The position numbers were made by a program, and so were the translations under genes. 64,000 bases of DNA from positions 62,001 through 126,000 of the forward strand of contig NZ_JBKHUI010000012.1 in NCBI RefSeq assembly GCF_046569695.1, in the 5' to 3' direction. This stretch comes from Kluyvera sp046569695. Its GTDB lineage: Bacteria > Pseudomonadota > Gammaproteobacteria > Enterobacterales > Enterobacteriaceae. The stretch's first letter is position 1. Every line of letters begins with the position of its first letter. The notes beneath the pieces are model-generated. The model did no database searches. It worked only from the letters and a program-made list of their open reading frames with translations, and was not told the DNA's origin. Positions 43,872-52,231 of the stretch are shown one piece after another.

Positions 43872-44777
43872 TCACTCCTCAATCATCTGCGCATACTCCT
43901 CGCTGAGGAAATCCACCAGCGCACGCACCGCAGGCAGCAGCCCTCGCCGTGATGGGAAGACAGCGTGAATCACCTCCCGCTTCGGCTCCCACTCATCGAG
44001 CACACGCACCAGCAAGCCACCGGCTAACTGATCTTTCGCCATCAGGATTGGCAACTGCACCACCCCAACACCCGCCACCGCCGCCTCACGAAGCGCCAGC
44101 ATATCGCTGGTAATCAGCCGTGGCGTAAAGTGCACCTCGGCCTTTGCGCCATCCGGGCCATTTACCGACCAGCGATGGACGTGCTTGCCTGCCGACATGC
44201 TTAACCCCGGCCAGCGACTGAGTTCGTCCGGCACCAGCGGCTTGCCCATCTTCGCCACCAGCGACGGGCTGGCGACGAGACAGTGACCGCGGTCCGCCAG
44301 TACACGCATCACCAGATCGCTGTCATCAAAAGGACGCGGCCTGACGCGAATCGCCACATCAATACCCTCCGCCACCAGATCCACGCGCCGATTAGTCGCT
44401 TCAAGCTGAATCTGCACGCCCGGATAACGCACCATAAAGCGCGCCAGCATCGGCCCAACGTGCACATGCAGCAGCGTGACCGGGCAGGTCAGCTTCACGC
44501 AGCCTCGCGGCTCCGCCTGTAACACTGCTATAGCTTCCTGCGCCGCCTCCGCCTCAATCAGCATCGCCTTACAGTGCTGATAAAACGTCTGCCCGACTTC
44601 CGTCACCGTGAACTGCCGGGTGGTGCGATGAATCAACCGCACCCCAAGCTGCTCTTCCAGCTGCGCAATGCGTCGGCTGAGCTTTGACTTTGGAATATCC
44701 AGCGCGCGGCCCGCCGCGGCAAAACCGCCGTTATCCACCACGTGAACAAACCACGCGAAATCATTGAGATCCTGCAT
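43872..44777 (-). CDS. LysR-family regulator, divergent from pirin gene
   Basis: The product has 301 residues. The HTH lies near residues 4-62 (WFVHVVDNGGFAAAGRALDI, then KSKLSRRIAQLEEQLG), followed by an effector domain with LTCPVTLLHVHVGPMLARFM. The ATG at 44777 has GAGG 5 bases upstream. The divergent pirin-hydrolase operon is the likely target. Confidence 0.88.
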   Translation of the reverse strand: MQDLNDFAWFVHVVDNGGFAAAGRALDIPKSKLSRRIAQLEEQLGVRLIHRTTRQFTVTEVGQTFYQHCKAMLIEAEAAQEAIAVLQAEPRGCVKLTCPVTLLHVHVGPMLARFMVRYPGVQIQLEATNRRVDLVAEGIDVAIRVRPRPFDDSDLVMRVLADRGHCLVASPSLVAKMGKPLVPDELSRWPGLSMSAGKHVHRWSVNGPDGAKAEVHFTPRLITSDMLALREAAVAGVGVVQLPILMAKDQLAGGLLVRVLDEWEPKREVIHAVFPSRRGLLPAVRALVDFLSEEYAQMIEE

Positions 44778-44891
44778 CACCACCTCATCGTTCTATTTTT
44801 GCAACAGTGTGGGCTATTTTCGCTATCTACCGAACTATTACATCTGAATATAAGCTAATCCACATCAAAGCTCACTACGCAGGAGAAACAA
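44778..44891. promoter_or_regulatory. Divergent promoter region of LysR and pirin operon
   Basis: A 114-base gap holding the presumed LysR operator and both promoters. No single site could be fixed with confidence. Confidence 0.4.
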
Positions 44892-45752
44892 ATGAAACAG
44901 ATTACGGGTGTTTATACCGCGCCACGTCCGCATTGGGTGGGCGATGGCTTCCCGGTTCGTTCGTTATTTTCCTATCAGTCTCACGGTGAAAGCCTGAGTC
45001 CTTTCCTGCTGCTCGACTATGCCGGGCCATACAGCTTCCCGGCAGACGGCGCGAAGCGCGGGGTGGGAGAACATCCGCACCGTGGATTCGAGACGGTCAC
45101 TATCGTCTACGCCGGAGAGGTGGAGCATCGGGATTCCACCGGTAAAGGCGGTGTGATTGGCCCAGGAGACGTGCAGTGGATGACCGCAGGCTCCGGCATT
45201 CTGCATCAGGAATTTCACTCGGCAGAGTTTGCCCGTCGCGGCGGCGAACTGAAGATGATCCAGCTGTGGGTCAATCTGCCAGCGAAGGACAAGATGACCG
45301 CACCGGGTTACCAGAGTATTGAAGCAGCCGCTATTCCAACGGTGGAACTGCCGGATAACAGCGGGTCGCTGCGGGTGATTGCCGGTCACTACCAGGAAGC
45401 AATGGGCCCGGCCAACACCTTCTCACCGCTGAACGTCTGGGATATGCAGCTTCGGGAAGATAAAGAAGCTTCCTTCGAGCAGCCAGAAGGCTGGAGCACC
45501 GCCCTGGTGGTGCTGGAAGGTAGCGTCACGGTGAACGGCGAAACCCACGCTCAGGAAGCACAACTGGTGGTACTCAGCCAGGAAGGTGCGCGCGTTCATT
45601 TACACGCCAGCAGCGATGCCAAAGTGCTGGTGCTGGCAGGCGCGCCGCTCAACGAACCAATTGTGGGCTATGGCCCCTTCGTGATGAACAGTAAAACCGA
45701 AATCGACGAAGCCATTCGCGATTTTAACTCCGGCCGCTTTGGTCAGATTTGA
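44892..45752 (+). CDS. Pirin-family bicupin protein
   Basis: The 286-residue protein has a pirin N-terminal cupin with metal ligands in GVGEHPHRGFETVTIVYAGE and VEHRDSTGKGG, then GDVQWMTAGSGILHQEF. The C-terminal pirin domain follows. Relatives (YhhW, YhaK) show quercetin dioxygenase activity in vitro; the physiological substrate is unknown. It is followed 19 bases later by the isochorismatase-like gene, forming an operon. The ribosome site is CAGGAGA. Confidence 0.9.
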   Translation: MKQITGVYTAPRPHWVGDGFPVRSLFSYQSHGESLSPFLLLDYAGPYSFPADGAKRGVGEHPHRGFETVTIVYAGEVEHRDSTGKGGVIGPGDVQWMTAGSGILHQEFHSAEFARRGGELKMIQLWVNLPAKDKMTAPGYQSIEAAAIPTVELPDNSGSLRVIAGHYQEAMGPANTFSPLNVWDMQLREDKEASFEQPEGWSTALVVLEGSVTVNGETHAQEAQLVVLSQEGARVHLHASSDAKVLVLAGAPLNEPIVGYGPFVMNSKTEIDEAIRDFNSGRFGQI

Positions 45753-45771
45753 CACTACAGAGGTGAATAAC

Positions 45772-46449
45772 ATGTCTACTCCAGCAAATTTCAACGGCGC
45801 GCGTCCAGTGATTGATGTTAACGATGCGGTGATGCTGTTAATCGACCATCAGAGCGGTCTGTTCCAGACGGTGGGAGATATGCCGATGCCAGAGTTGCGC
45901 GCTCGCGCTGCGGCACTGGCGAAAATGGCGACGCTTGCCGGTCTGCCGGTGATCACCACCGCCTCGGTGCCGCAAGGTCCGAACGGCCCGCTAATCCCAG
46001 AGATTCACGAAAATGCACCGCATGCGCACTATATTGCGCGTAAAGGCGAAATTAATGCCTGGGATAACCCGGAGTTTGTGGCTGCCGTAAAGGCCACGGG
46101 ACGCAAAACGTTAATTATCGCCGGGACGATCACCAGCGTCTGCATGGCCTTCCCGGCCATTGCCGCCGTCGCCGATGGTTATAAAGTGTTTGCGGTCATT
46201 GATGCTTCCGGCACCTACAGCAAGATGGCGCAGGAAGTGACGCTGGCCCGCGTGGCGCAGGCAGGCGTAGTGCCAATGGATACCGCCGCCGTAGCCTCTG
46301 AACTGCAGCGTACCTGGAACCGCCCGGATGCCGCCGAATGGGCCGAGGTGTATACCAAAATCTTCCCGGCGTATCAGCTGCTGATTGAAAGCTACGCAAA
46401 AGCGCAGGACGTCGTGAAAAACAACGAACAGCTTGATTCTCAGCGTTAA
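45772..46449 (+). CDS. Isochorismatase-like cysteine hydrolase (YcaC-type)
   Basis: The product has 225 residues. The catalytic Asp is in MLLIDHQSGLFQTVGDM, the Lys in YIARKGEINAWDNPEF, and the Cys in GTITSVCMAFPAIAAVADGY. The start MSTPANFNGARP has AGAGGTG 7 bases upstream. Pirin plus hydrolase under a LysR protein is a recurrent cassette in enterobacteria and pseudomonads, and a role in clearing reactive or aromatic compounds is only inference. Confidence 0.88.
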   Translation: MSTPANFNGARPVIDVNDAVMLLIDHQSGLFQTVGDMPMPELRARAAALAKMATLAGLPVITTASVPQGPNGPLIPEIHENAPHAHYIARKGEINAWDNPEFVAAVKATGRKTLIIAGTITSVCMAFPAIAAVADGYKVFAVIDASGTYSKMAQEVTLARVAQAGVVPMDTAAVASELQRTWNRPDAAEWAEVYTKIFPAYQLLIESYAKAQDVVKNNEQLDSQR

Positions 46450-46453
46450 CCCA

Positions 46454-46482
46454 CCCGCCCCGCCTCTTTTCGGCGGGGCGGT
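46454..46482 (+). terminator. Terminator after the pirin-hydrolase operon
   Basis: GCCCCGCC-TCTTTTC-GGCGGGGC stem 5 bases after the stop. The T tract is poor. Confidence 0.65.
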
Positions 46483-46524
46483 GTTCATTGCTTAACCGAA
46501 CGATAAATAAATCTGAATTTATGC

Positions 46525-46553
46525 TTGACCGTTTCAGGTCAACTCCCTATAGT
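46525..46553 (+). promoter_or_regulatory. Promoter of tRNA-Ser copy 2
   Basis: TTGACC, 17 bases, TATAGT with a GC-rich discriminator AGCGCCCC. It differs in sequence from the promoter of copy 1 but is at least as close to consensus. Confidence 0.85.
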
Positions 46554-46594
46554 AGCGCCCCGTTGACCACCTACGGTGAGCAGCAAAACAATAT

Positions 46595-46682
46595 GGTGAG
46601 GTGTCCGAGTGGCTGAAGGAGCACGCCTGGAAAGTGTGTATACGGCAACGTATCCGGGGTTCGAATCCCCGCCTCACCGCCA
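46595..46682 (+). tRNA. tRNA-Ser (anticodon GGA), copy 2
   Basis: All 88 bases, including CCA, are identical to the copy at 41825-41912. With its own promoter and a perfectly paired terminator it should be functional. E. coli has two GGA serine tRNAs (serW, serX) at separate loci; here two copies lie 4.8 kb apart. Confidence 0.97.
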
Positions 46683-46690
46683 TATTTAAG

Positions 46691-46724
46691 AAAGAGCTCG
46701 TACGAAAGTACGAGCTTTTTTTTT
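46691..46724 (+). terminator. tRNA-Ser copy 2 terminator
   Basis: GAGCTCGTAC-GAAA-GTACGAGCT, fully paired, with nine T. Confidence 0.92.
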
Positions 46725-46754
46725 GCGTGTTGCACAAGGGCCAGCACCAAAGCT

Positions 46755-46838
46755 GCCGGTTACCCGGGGTCGGCGTAAACGCCTCGCCCGGGCTACAGGT
46801 TGTAGCCCGGGCAAGCGCAGCGCCGCCGGGAACCGCTC
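46755..46838. repeat. REP/BIME after tRNA-Ser copy 2
   Basis: CCCGGGGTCGGCGTAAACGC, GCCCGGGCTAC and GTAGCCCGGGCAAGCGCAGCGCCGCCGGG units. It shares order and sequence with the repeat after copy 1, with small indels. Confidence 0.8.
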
Positions 46839-46841
46839 GGT

Positions 46842-47837
46842 CTACCTCACCGCCACCCTATCCGCCACCTGTGCCGCCAGCCGTAAAGACTCCGCCGTCA
46901 GCGGCGAATCGACGCGAATCCGTAGTTGCCCAACGATCCGCCCCTGAATCGGCTCACAGCTGCTGTATACCAGCTGCGAACGGCTGCCAAGCGCCTGCGC
47001 AATCTGCTGCAAATCCGGTTCACGCCCGTTAACGCCATTAAAATGCAGCGTGATCATCTGCTGCCCTTCAACCATGATGTCACGATTCTCCTCGCGCCCG
47101 TGATGCAACGTCCCGAGCATCCCGCGCGTCACTTCATGCTGCGGGTCGCCAAAAACCTGCCATACCTCCCCTTGCTCAATCACCTTTCCCTTTTCCAGCA
47201 CCGCCACCCGGTCACACAGCGTACGAATCACATCCATCTCGTGGGTAATCAGGATAATCGTCAGCCCCAGCCGCTGATTAATCTCTTTGAGCAGGCTAAG
47301 TACCGCCAGCGTATTTTCCGGGTCAAGCGCCGAGGTCGCCTCATCGCACAGTAAAATCTCCGGCTGAGTAACCAGCGCCCTCGCTATCCCGGTACGCTGC
47401 TTTTGCCCACCGGAAAGCTGCCCGGGGAAGCTATCGCGCAGCGGCTCCAGCCCCACCAGCTGAAGCATCTCGTCAACGCGTCGACGACGTTCAGCGGCGG
47501 GGATACCCGCCATACGCAGCGGCAGTTCGACGTTCTCCGCCACCGTTTTGGTGGCGTGCAGATTGAAGTGCTGGAAAATCATCGCCACCCGGCGACGCAG
47601 ATCCCGCAGTTGCCCGCGTGTGCCTTCACCGATCGGTACGCCGCTTATCGTCATCTCCCCCCTGTCAGCGTTCTCCAGGCGGTTAAACAGTCGCAGCAGC
47701 GTCGATTTCCCCGCGCCGCTGCGCCCAATAATGCCAAAGATCTCCCCGGCCTGAATCTCCAGGTTGATATCGTCAAGCGCCTGCACGCCGTTCGGGTATG
47801 CCTTGCTAATCCCGCGCAGGCGGATATGTTGCGTCAT
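46842..47837 (-). CDS. MetN-type ABC transporter ATP-binding protein
   Basis: The product has 331 residues. Walker A is GIIGRSGAGKSTLLRL, the signature LSGGQKQRTGIARAL, and Walker B ILLCDEATSALDP. A C-terminal NIL-type regulatory domain starts at about residue 250. It is a paralogue of the methionine importer ATPase, here in a sulfur-scavenging operon. I use the ATG at 47837 with AGGA 9 bases upstream rather than the GTG overlapping the ribosome site. Confidence 0.92.
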   Translation of the reverse strand: MTQHIRLRGISKAYPNGVQALDDINLEIQAGEIFGIIGRSGAGKSTLLRLFNRLENADRGEMTISGVPIGEGTRGQLRDLRRRVAMIFQHFNLHATKTVAENVELPLRMAGIPAAERRRRVDEMLQLVGLEPLRDSFPGQLSGGQKQRTGIARALVTQPEILLCDEATSALDPENTLAVLSLLKEINQRLGLTIILITHEMDVIRTLCDRVAVLEKGKVIEQGEVWQVFGDPQHEVTRGMLGTLHHGREENRDIMVEGQQMITLHFNGVNGREPDLQQIAQALGSRSQLVYSSCEPIQGRIVGQLRIRVDSPLTAESLRLAAQVADRVAVR

Positions 47838-47848
47838 GGCCGTCACTC

Positions 47849-48625
47849 CTAAAATCCGGGTGCGATTTTTCCCTTATATCGGGTGAGAATAAACTGGCGC
47901 ACCGCATCGGAATTCAGCGCCTTTGCCAGTTTCTGAATACCGGGATCGTTGATATTATCCGGGCGAGCGACCAGATATTCGACGTACAGGCTTTTCCCCT
48001 TTTCCACAATCAGCGCTTTATCGGTATCAATTCCCGCCTCCAGCGCATAGTTGGCAAAGATAAACGCCAGATCCACCTGGCTCACCGCCCGCGCCAGCAT
48101 CGCCCCTTCCAGCGGACGAATTTTAAAGTGGTGCGGGTTGGCAGTGATATCTTTCTCCGTCGACTGCGGATCTCCCGGGTTCTTGAGCGTAATAAGCCCG
48201 GCCTCGCTGAGCAGCACCAGCGCCCTGCCGGTATTCACCGGATCGTTAGGGATCGCGATGCTCGCACCATCAGGCAGATCCTTAATGCTGGTGTATTTAG
48301 TCGAGTACGCACCAAATGGCTCGATATGCACGCCCACCACCGGCACCAGATTGGTATGGCGCGTCTTGTTGTAATCATCGAGGAACGGACGATACTGGTA
48401 GTAGTTCGCATCCAGATTCTTCTCGGCAAGCTGCTGGTTTGGCTGAATAAAATCATTAAAGACTTTGATCTTCAGGTCCACCCCTTCTTTTGCCAGCTGC
48501 GGCTTTACGAACTCCAGAATTTCAGCATGCGGCACCGGCGTAGCGCCCACCACCAGGGTTTCATTCGCCGCCGCAGACCACGAGAACAGCGCCATCAGAC
48601 CGGCTATCACGGTTTTTTTCATCAT
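47849..48625 (-). CDS. MetQ/NlpA-family substrate-binding protein
   Basis: The 258-residue protein has signal peptide MMKKTVIAGLMALFSWSAAA, then NETLVVGATPVPHAEILEFV and EKNLDANYYQYRPFLDDYN, the family signatures. There is no lipobox cysteine, so unlike E. coli MetQ it is a free periplasmic protein. It likely binds methionine or a related organosulfur compound. The second ATG (48622) is equally possible. Confidence 0.92.
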   Translation of the reverse strand: MMKKTVIAGLMALFSWSAAANETLVVGATPVPHAEILEFVKPQLAKEGVDLKIKVFNDFIQPNQQLAEKNLDANYYQYRPFLDDYNKTRHTNLVPVVGVHIEPFGAYSTKYTSIKDLPDGASIAIPNDPVNTGRALVLLSEAGLITLKNPGDPQSTEKDITANPHHFKIRPLEGAMLARAVSQVDLAFIFANYALEAGIDTDKALIVEKGKSLYVEYLVARPDNINDPGIQKLAKALNSDAVRQFILTRYKGKIAPGF

Positions 48626-48643
48626 TTCATCCTGTCTATTGTC

Positions 48644-49309
48644 TTATTTACGGCTCATGCGGCGCACCAGGCGGTCGCCGCTCATTTGTAGAATTTGCAC
48701 CAGCGCAATCAGCAGTACGACCGTCACCGCCATCACGTCGGTCTGAAAACGCTGATAACCAAAGCGAATCGCCAGGTCGCCTAAACCACCACCACCAATC
48801 ACCCCGGCCATCGAGGTGTAATCAACCAGTACAATGGCGGTTACCGTTACCGCCGCAATCAGCCCACCGCGCGACTCCGGCAGCAGGGTGTGCCAGATAA
48901 GCTGCCAGGTATTGCCACCCATCGCCCAGTTGGCCTCCACCAGCCCGTGGTCTACTTCGCGCAGCGACGTCTCAACAAGGCGAGCAAAGAACGGCGCACA
49001 GCCCGCCACCAGCGGCGGAATAGTGCCCTGCACGCCCAGCGAAGTACCGGTAATTAACGTGGTCAGCGGGATCATCACAATCAGCAGAATGATGAACGGC
49101 AGCGAACGCATTACGTTCACCAGCAGCGACAGCACGCGGTGCAGCAGCGGTGCGTAGAGCAGCCGGGGCTGCCCGGTCAGATAGAGGATGACCCCCAGCG
49201 GCAGCCCAATCAGCACCGTAAACCCCAGCGCGCAGGCGAGCATCACCAGCGTATCCAGCCCTGCCTGCGCCACATCGTTCCAGTCAATTCCGGCCAGAAA
49301 AGCGAGCAT
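48644..49309 (-). CDS. MetI-type ABC transporter permease
   Basis: The 221-residue protein has five membrane helices. The EAA loop EANWAMGGNTWQLIWHTLLP and the MetI-typical YTSMAGVIGGGGLGDLAIRF are present. It pairs with the adjacent MetN- and MetQ-type proteins. It lies 9 bases after the sfnB-like gene. Confidence 0.93.
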   Translation of the reverse strand: MLAFLAGIDWNDVAQAGLDTLVMLACALGFTVLIGLPLGVILYLTGQPRLLYAPLLHRVLSLLVNVMRSLPFIILLIVMIPLTTLITGTSLGVQGTIPPLVAGCAPFFARLVETSLREVDHGLVEANWAMGGNTWQLIWHTLLPESRGGLIAAVTVTAIVLVDYTSMAGVIGGGGLGDLAIRFGYQRFQTDVMAVTVVLLIALVQILQMSGDRLVRRMSRK

Positions 49310-49318
49310 GCTCTCTCC

Positions 49319-50542
49319 TCAGTTCCAGTCGTGACGCGCGGGGCGTTTACCGTTCAACACCCAGTTACCCAGCAGGTGATACTTCCAGCGCACCGGGTCA
49401 TGCAGCGTATGCACGCGTCCGTTACGCCAGTGACGGTCGTAGTTATAGCGAGGGTGCGTTGAGCGGGTGCCTCCCAATTCAAACAGCCTCGAGGCGGCCT
49501 CAAGCGCGGCTTCGGTGGTGAAAATCTTGGCCCGCGCTACGGCGATTGACGCCAGCGCCACCGTCTCCTCCGAAAGATCGTGTTTATAGCGATCCAGCAC
49601 CTTACCGGCCTGCTCCAGCAGCGCATCGGCGGCGGCCAGGCGGCTATCGAGCGTGCCTATCTGGTAGACGGTCAGCGGGTCATCCCCGGCCCGTTCGACG
49701 TCAGCATCAATCCACGGTCGGGCAAACTGATTCACAAAACTGACGGTATCGTTCAACGCCGCGCGGGCGATCCCGGCATCTATGGCCGCGGTGGTCAACT
49801 GCGCAAACGGCCCAGCGAGCGTTGGCGTGTCGTAGGATTTCCAGGTCGGTATCAGGTTAAACGGCTCCACGCGAAGATTTTCGGCCAGCACCGTGCCGCT
49901 TGAGGTGGTGCGTTGCCCCAGGCACGACCAGTCGTTAACCACCGTCAGCCCCCTGGTTCCCCGTGGCACAAAGGCCAGCTGCGCCCGTCCATCGTCGTCC
50001 AGTGCCAGCACGCCCAGCCAATGGGCATACAGCGAGCCAGTGCAATAGCCTTTCCGGCCGTTGATCTGCAAGCCATCGGCGGTATGGCTAATCCGCGTCT
50101 GGATGTCCTGCACCGTTTTGCCGCCGGTCTCCGACAGCGCGTTGGCAAAGCGATAGCCCTTCAGTGCCAGGTCAAAGAAATAGCGCTGCTGCTCTTCATC
50201 CCCTTGCAGACGAATATCCTCAAGCAGGCAGTAGTGGTTCTGTGGAATTTGCCCCAGCGCCGGGTCAGCGGCGGATATAATGGCAATCACTGCCGCGAGG
50301 GTCGCTGCCGACACCTCCGCCCCGCCAAAACGGCGCGGCACGGTAATGCCCCACAGCCCACTGTTGGAATAGACGTTAACCACTTCAGGCGGCACCACGC
50401 CGCTCAGGTCGCGCTCGGAAGCGCCTGGTTGCAGGAAGGCGGCAATCTCGTGAGCGATACTAATCGCCTCTTCATCGCCGGTAATGACGTGTGCACGGGG
50501 TGTCGCGCGGGTGTAGTCGAGGGTGGTTTGAGTCTCTGACAT
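49319..50542 (-). CDS. SfnB-family acyl-CoA-dehydrogenase-like flavin oxidoreductase
   Basis: The 407-residue protein has an acyl-CoA dehydrogenase fold. LWGITVPRRFGGAEVSAATL lies near residue 65, NALSETGGKTVQDIQTRI in the middle domain, and LFELGGTRSTHPRYNYDRHW at the end. It fits the SfnB/DszC branch of reduced-flavin monooxygenases used to release sulfur from organosulfur compounds. It is first in an operon with a met-type importer, so the operon probably takes up and desulfurises one such compound. No partner flavin reductase is nearby. Confidence 0.85.
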   Translation of the reverse strand: MSETQTTLDYTRATPRAHVITGDEEAISIAHEIAAFLQPGASERDLSGVVPPEVVNVYSNSGLWGITVPRRFGGAEVSAATLAAVIAIISAADPALGQIPQNHYCLLEDIRLQGDEEQQRYFFDLALKGYRFANALSETGGKTVQDIQTRISHTADGLQINGRKGYCTGSLYAHWLGVLALDDDGRAQLAFVPRGTRGLTVVNDWSCLGQRTTSSGTVLAENLRVEPFNLIPTWKSYDTPTLAGPFAQLTTAAIDAGIARAALNDTVSFVNQFARPWIDADVERAGDDPLTVYQIGTLDSRLAAADALLEQAGKVLDRYKHDLSEETVALASIAVARAKIFTTEAALEAASRLFELGGTRSTHPRYNYDRHWRNGRVHTLHDPVRWKYHLLGNWVLNGKRPARHDWN

Positions 50543-50786
50543 AGCATGGTCTCGGGTGGTTTATCATCACGGCAAAATGCAATATCTGATTGATATTCAT
50601 ACATATCCCATTAAGGAATGAATGATTGCATCTTTTACCTTTTAGGTTATATGTGTTGATAGCAATGTTTATGCCAGCTTTAAGAGCCCCGTTTTTCAGG
50701 CCGTTATGCTTAACCATGGGTACCAGAGAGTGGGATTTGCAACACGCCGTTGCTGCAGGTGTTGTATTTGCAACAGACACAAACAA
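50543..50786. promoter_or_regulatory. Region upstream of the sfnB-like operon
   Basis: About 240 bases without a convincing gene. The AT-rich part next to the start presumably holds the promoter and any CysB/Cbl-type site, which I cannot place. The far part (50730-50780) has repeated TTTGCAACA and GTTGTATTTGCAAC inverted repeats of unknown meaning. Confidence 0.4.
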
Positions 50787-50812
50787 CAAAGCCCGGTTTC
50801 CCGGGCTTTGCA
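50787..50812 (-). terminator. phoH terminator
   Basis: AAAGCCCGG-TTTC-CCGGGCTTT stem 15 bases beyond the phoH stop, with a T/G-rich tail on the minus strand. Confidence 0.8.
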
Positions 50813-50825
50813 GACGTTAGAGCGG

Positions 50826-51617
50826 TTAGTAGTAAGCTTTCAGCGTACGCTGGCACAGCGCCGAGCGTACGCAGTCATCTTTGGTGAAGCGAACAATGCC
50901 TATCATCTCATCTTCTTCAAAGCGGGCCAGCGCATCGCTGAGCCCGGACTGAACGCCGCGCGGCAGGTCACACTGGGTGATATCCCCGTTCACGATAACC
51001 GTGACGTTCTCCCCGAGGCGGGTTAAAAACATCTTCATTTGCGCCGCGGTGACGTTTTGAGCCTCATCAAGGATCACCACCGCATTTTCAAATGTACGTC
51101 CGCGCATATAGGCGAACGGCGCGATCTCTACCTTACCAATTTCCGGGCGCAGGCAATATTGCATAAAGGAGGAGCCCAGTCGTTTCACCAGCACGTCATA
51201 GACGGGGCGGAAGTAAGGGGCGAATTTCTCCGAGATGTCTCCGGGCAGGAACCCCAGGTCTTCATCGGCCTGAAGGACGGGGCGCGTCACAATAATCTTA
51301 TTCACATCCTTATGAATGAGCGCCTCCGCAGCTTTCGCTGCGCTGATCCAGGTCTTGCCGCAGCCCGCTTCGCCGGTGGCGAAGATCAGCTGCTTACTCT
51401 CGATAGCATGCAGGTAGTGGGCCTGAGCGTCATTGCGTGCGGCAATCGGCGAGGTGTCGCGACTGTCGCGCGCCATGCCAATTGCTTCCACGCCACCACT
51501 CATTTGCACAAGCGAGGTGACCGATTCTTCTTCACGTTGTTTGTGGCTGCGTGAGTCACGTCTCAGCACACGTTTTGCTTCGCGATGAGCTTTGATCACT
51601 GCTTTTTGTCTTCCCAT
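50826..51617 (-). CDS. phoH: Phosphate starvation-inducible ATPase PhoH
   Basis: The product has 263 residues. Walker A is FATGEAGCGKTWISAAKAAE and Walker B VVILDEAQNVT. It belongs to the PhoH family of RNA-linked ATPases and is induced by PhoB. The ATG at 51617 has AAGGTG 6 bases upstream. An older E. coli annotation extends the N-terminus, but here the upstream frame is interrupted, so the short form is right. Confidence 0.93.
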   Translation of the reverse strand: MGRQKAVIKAHREAKRVLRRDSRSHKQREEESVTSLVQMSGGVEAIGMARDSRDTSPIAARNDAQAHYLHAIESKQLIFATGEAGCGKTWISAAKAAEALIHKDVNKIIVTRPVLQADEDLGFLPGDISEKFAPYFRPVYDVLVKRLGSSFMQYCLRPEIGKVEIAPFAYMRGRTFENAVVILDEAQNVTAAQMKMFLTRLGENVTVIVNGDITQCDLPRGVQSGLSDALARFEEDEMIGIVRFTKDDCVRSALCQRTLKAYY

Positions 51618-51640
51618 GGATAGCACCTTGAGTTGTAGGT

Positions 51641-51895
51641 TTACATCACACGCGCTGATATCAGCACGATTATGCGCACGAACGTCTGAGGTTTGGCTTC
51701 CTTGTAAGCCATAGCAACTGCCTGTCGAAATGACGAATACGCACGGCTACGCGCACCGCGCAATACGTCGGGAACAACGGGTTGAATTCGAATGGGGTGA
51801 AAAATTGGGGTGACGAAATCGCTGCCGGAGAGAGGGCCTCCGCGCTGGATGGTGCGGGTTAAGGTTCTGCTTAGTCCAGTCAAGGACGCTACCAT
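51641..51895 (-). CDS. Possible small ORF in the phoH leader
   Basis: An 84-codon frame starting MVASLTGLSRTLTRTIQ, with GGAG 7 bases before its ATG, lies in the long leader between the Pho box and phoH, in another frame. The product is basic and resembles nothing I know. It may be a leader peptide or merely an open frame in GC-rich DNA. Confidence 0.3.
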   Translation of the reverse strand: MVASLTGLSRTLTRTIQRGGPLSGSDFVTPIFHPIRIQPVVPDVLRGARSRAYSSFRQAVAMAYKEAKPQTFVRIIVLISARVM

Positions 51896-52010
51896 TCGCG
51901 ATCTCCATAGTGAAACGGAAACTACCGCTATATTTATTATTACATCTAAACCAATAAAAGATGCAACATAATTTTTACATAAACATAACGATAGCTTACA
52001 GAGATAGCAT

Positions 52011-52028
52011 CTGACACTTATGTGACAG
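52011..52028 (-). promoter_or_regulatory. Pho box (PhoB site) of phoH
   Basis: On the minus strand CTGTCACATAA-GTGTCAG, two direct 11-base repeats of the PhoB type. It is about 395 bases upstream of the phoH ATG, implying a leader of more than 350 bases. Confidence 0.7.
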
Positions 52029-52097
52029 TTTTATATCAATCAGGGGGGGAAATGAAAAAAAAGGACTGATTTTTGGCGATATTCTGAAGTTTGGGGG

Positions 52098-52230
52098 AAA
52101 TCCCGGGGTCGCTTGCGCTCGCCCGGGCTACAAATGGTCGCTGCCGGATGGCGGCGTAAACGCCTTATCCGGCCTACAAATGTGCACAGTACAATGTAGC
52201 CCTGCCAGGCAAAGCGCCGCCGGGACTGCA
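52098..52230. repeat. BIME of three to four REP units
   Basis: GGGGTCGCTTGCGCTCGCCC, TGCCGGATGGCGGCGTAAACG with CTTATCCGGCCTAC, and TGTAGCCCTGCCAGGCAAAGCGCCGCCGGG units lie between efeB and the phoH promoter region. Confidence 0.85.
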
Positions 52231-52231
52231 C

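Noticed and set aside
41817..46724. Complete integrative element or prophage at tRNA-Ser
   Set aside because: No integrase, excisionase, phage or conjugation gene lies between the repeats, so only a tRNA-flanked cassette can be claimed.
50626..50820. Small plus-strand ORF between the sfnB-like gene and phoH
   Set aside because: It runs through the phoH terminator hairpin, has no ribosome site, and its product has no recognisable feature.
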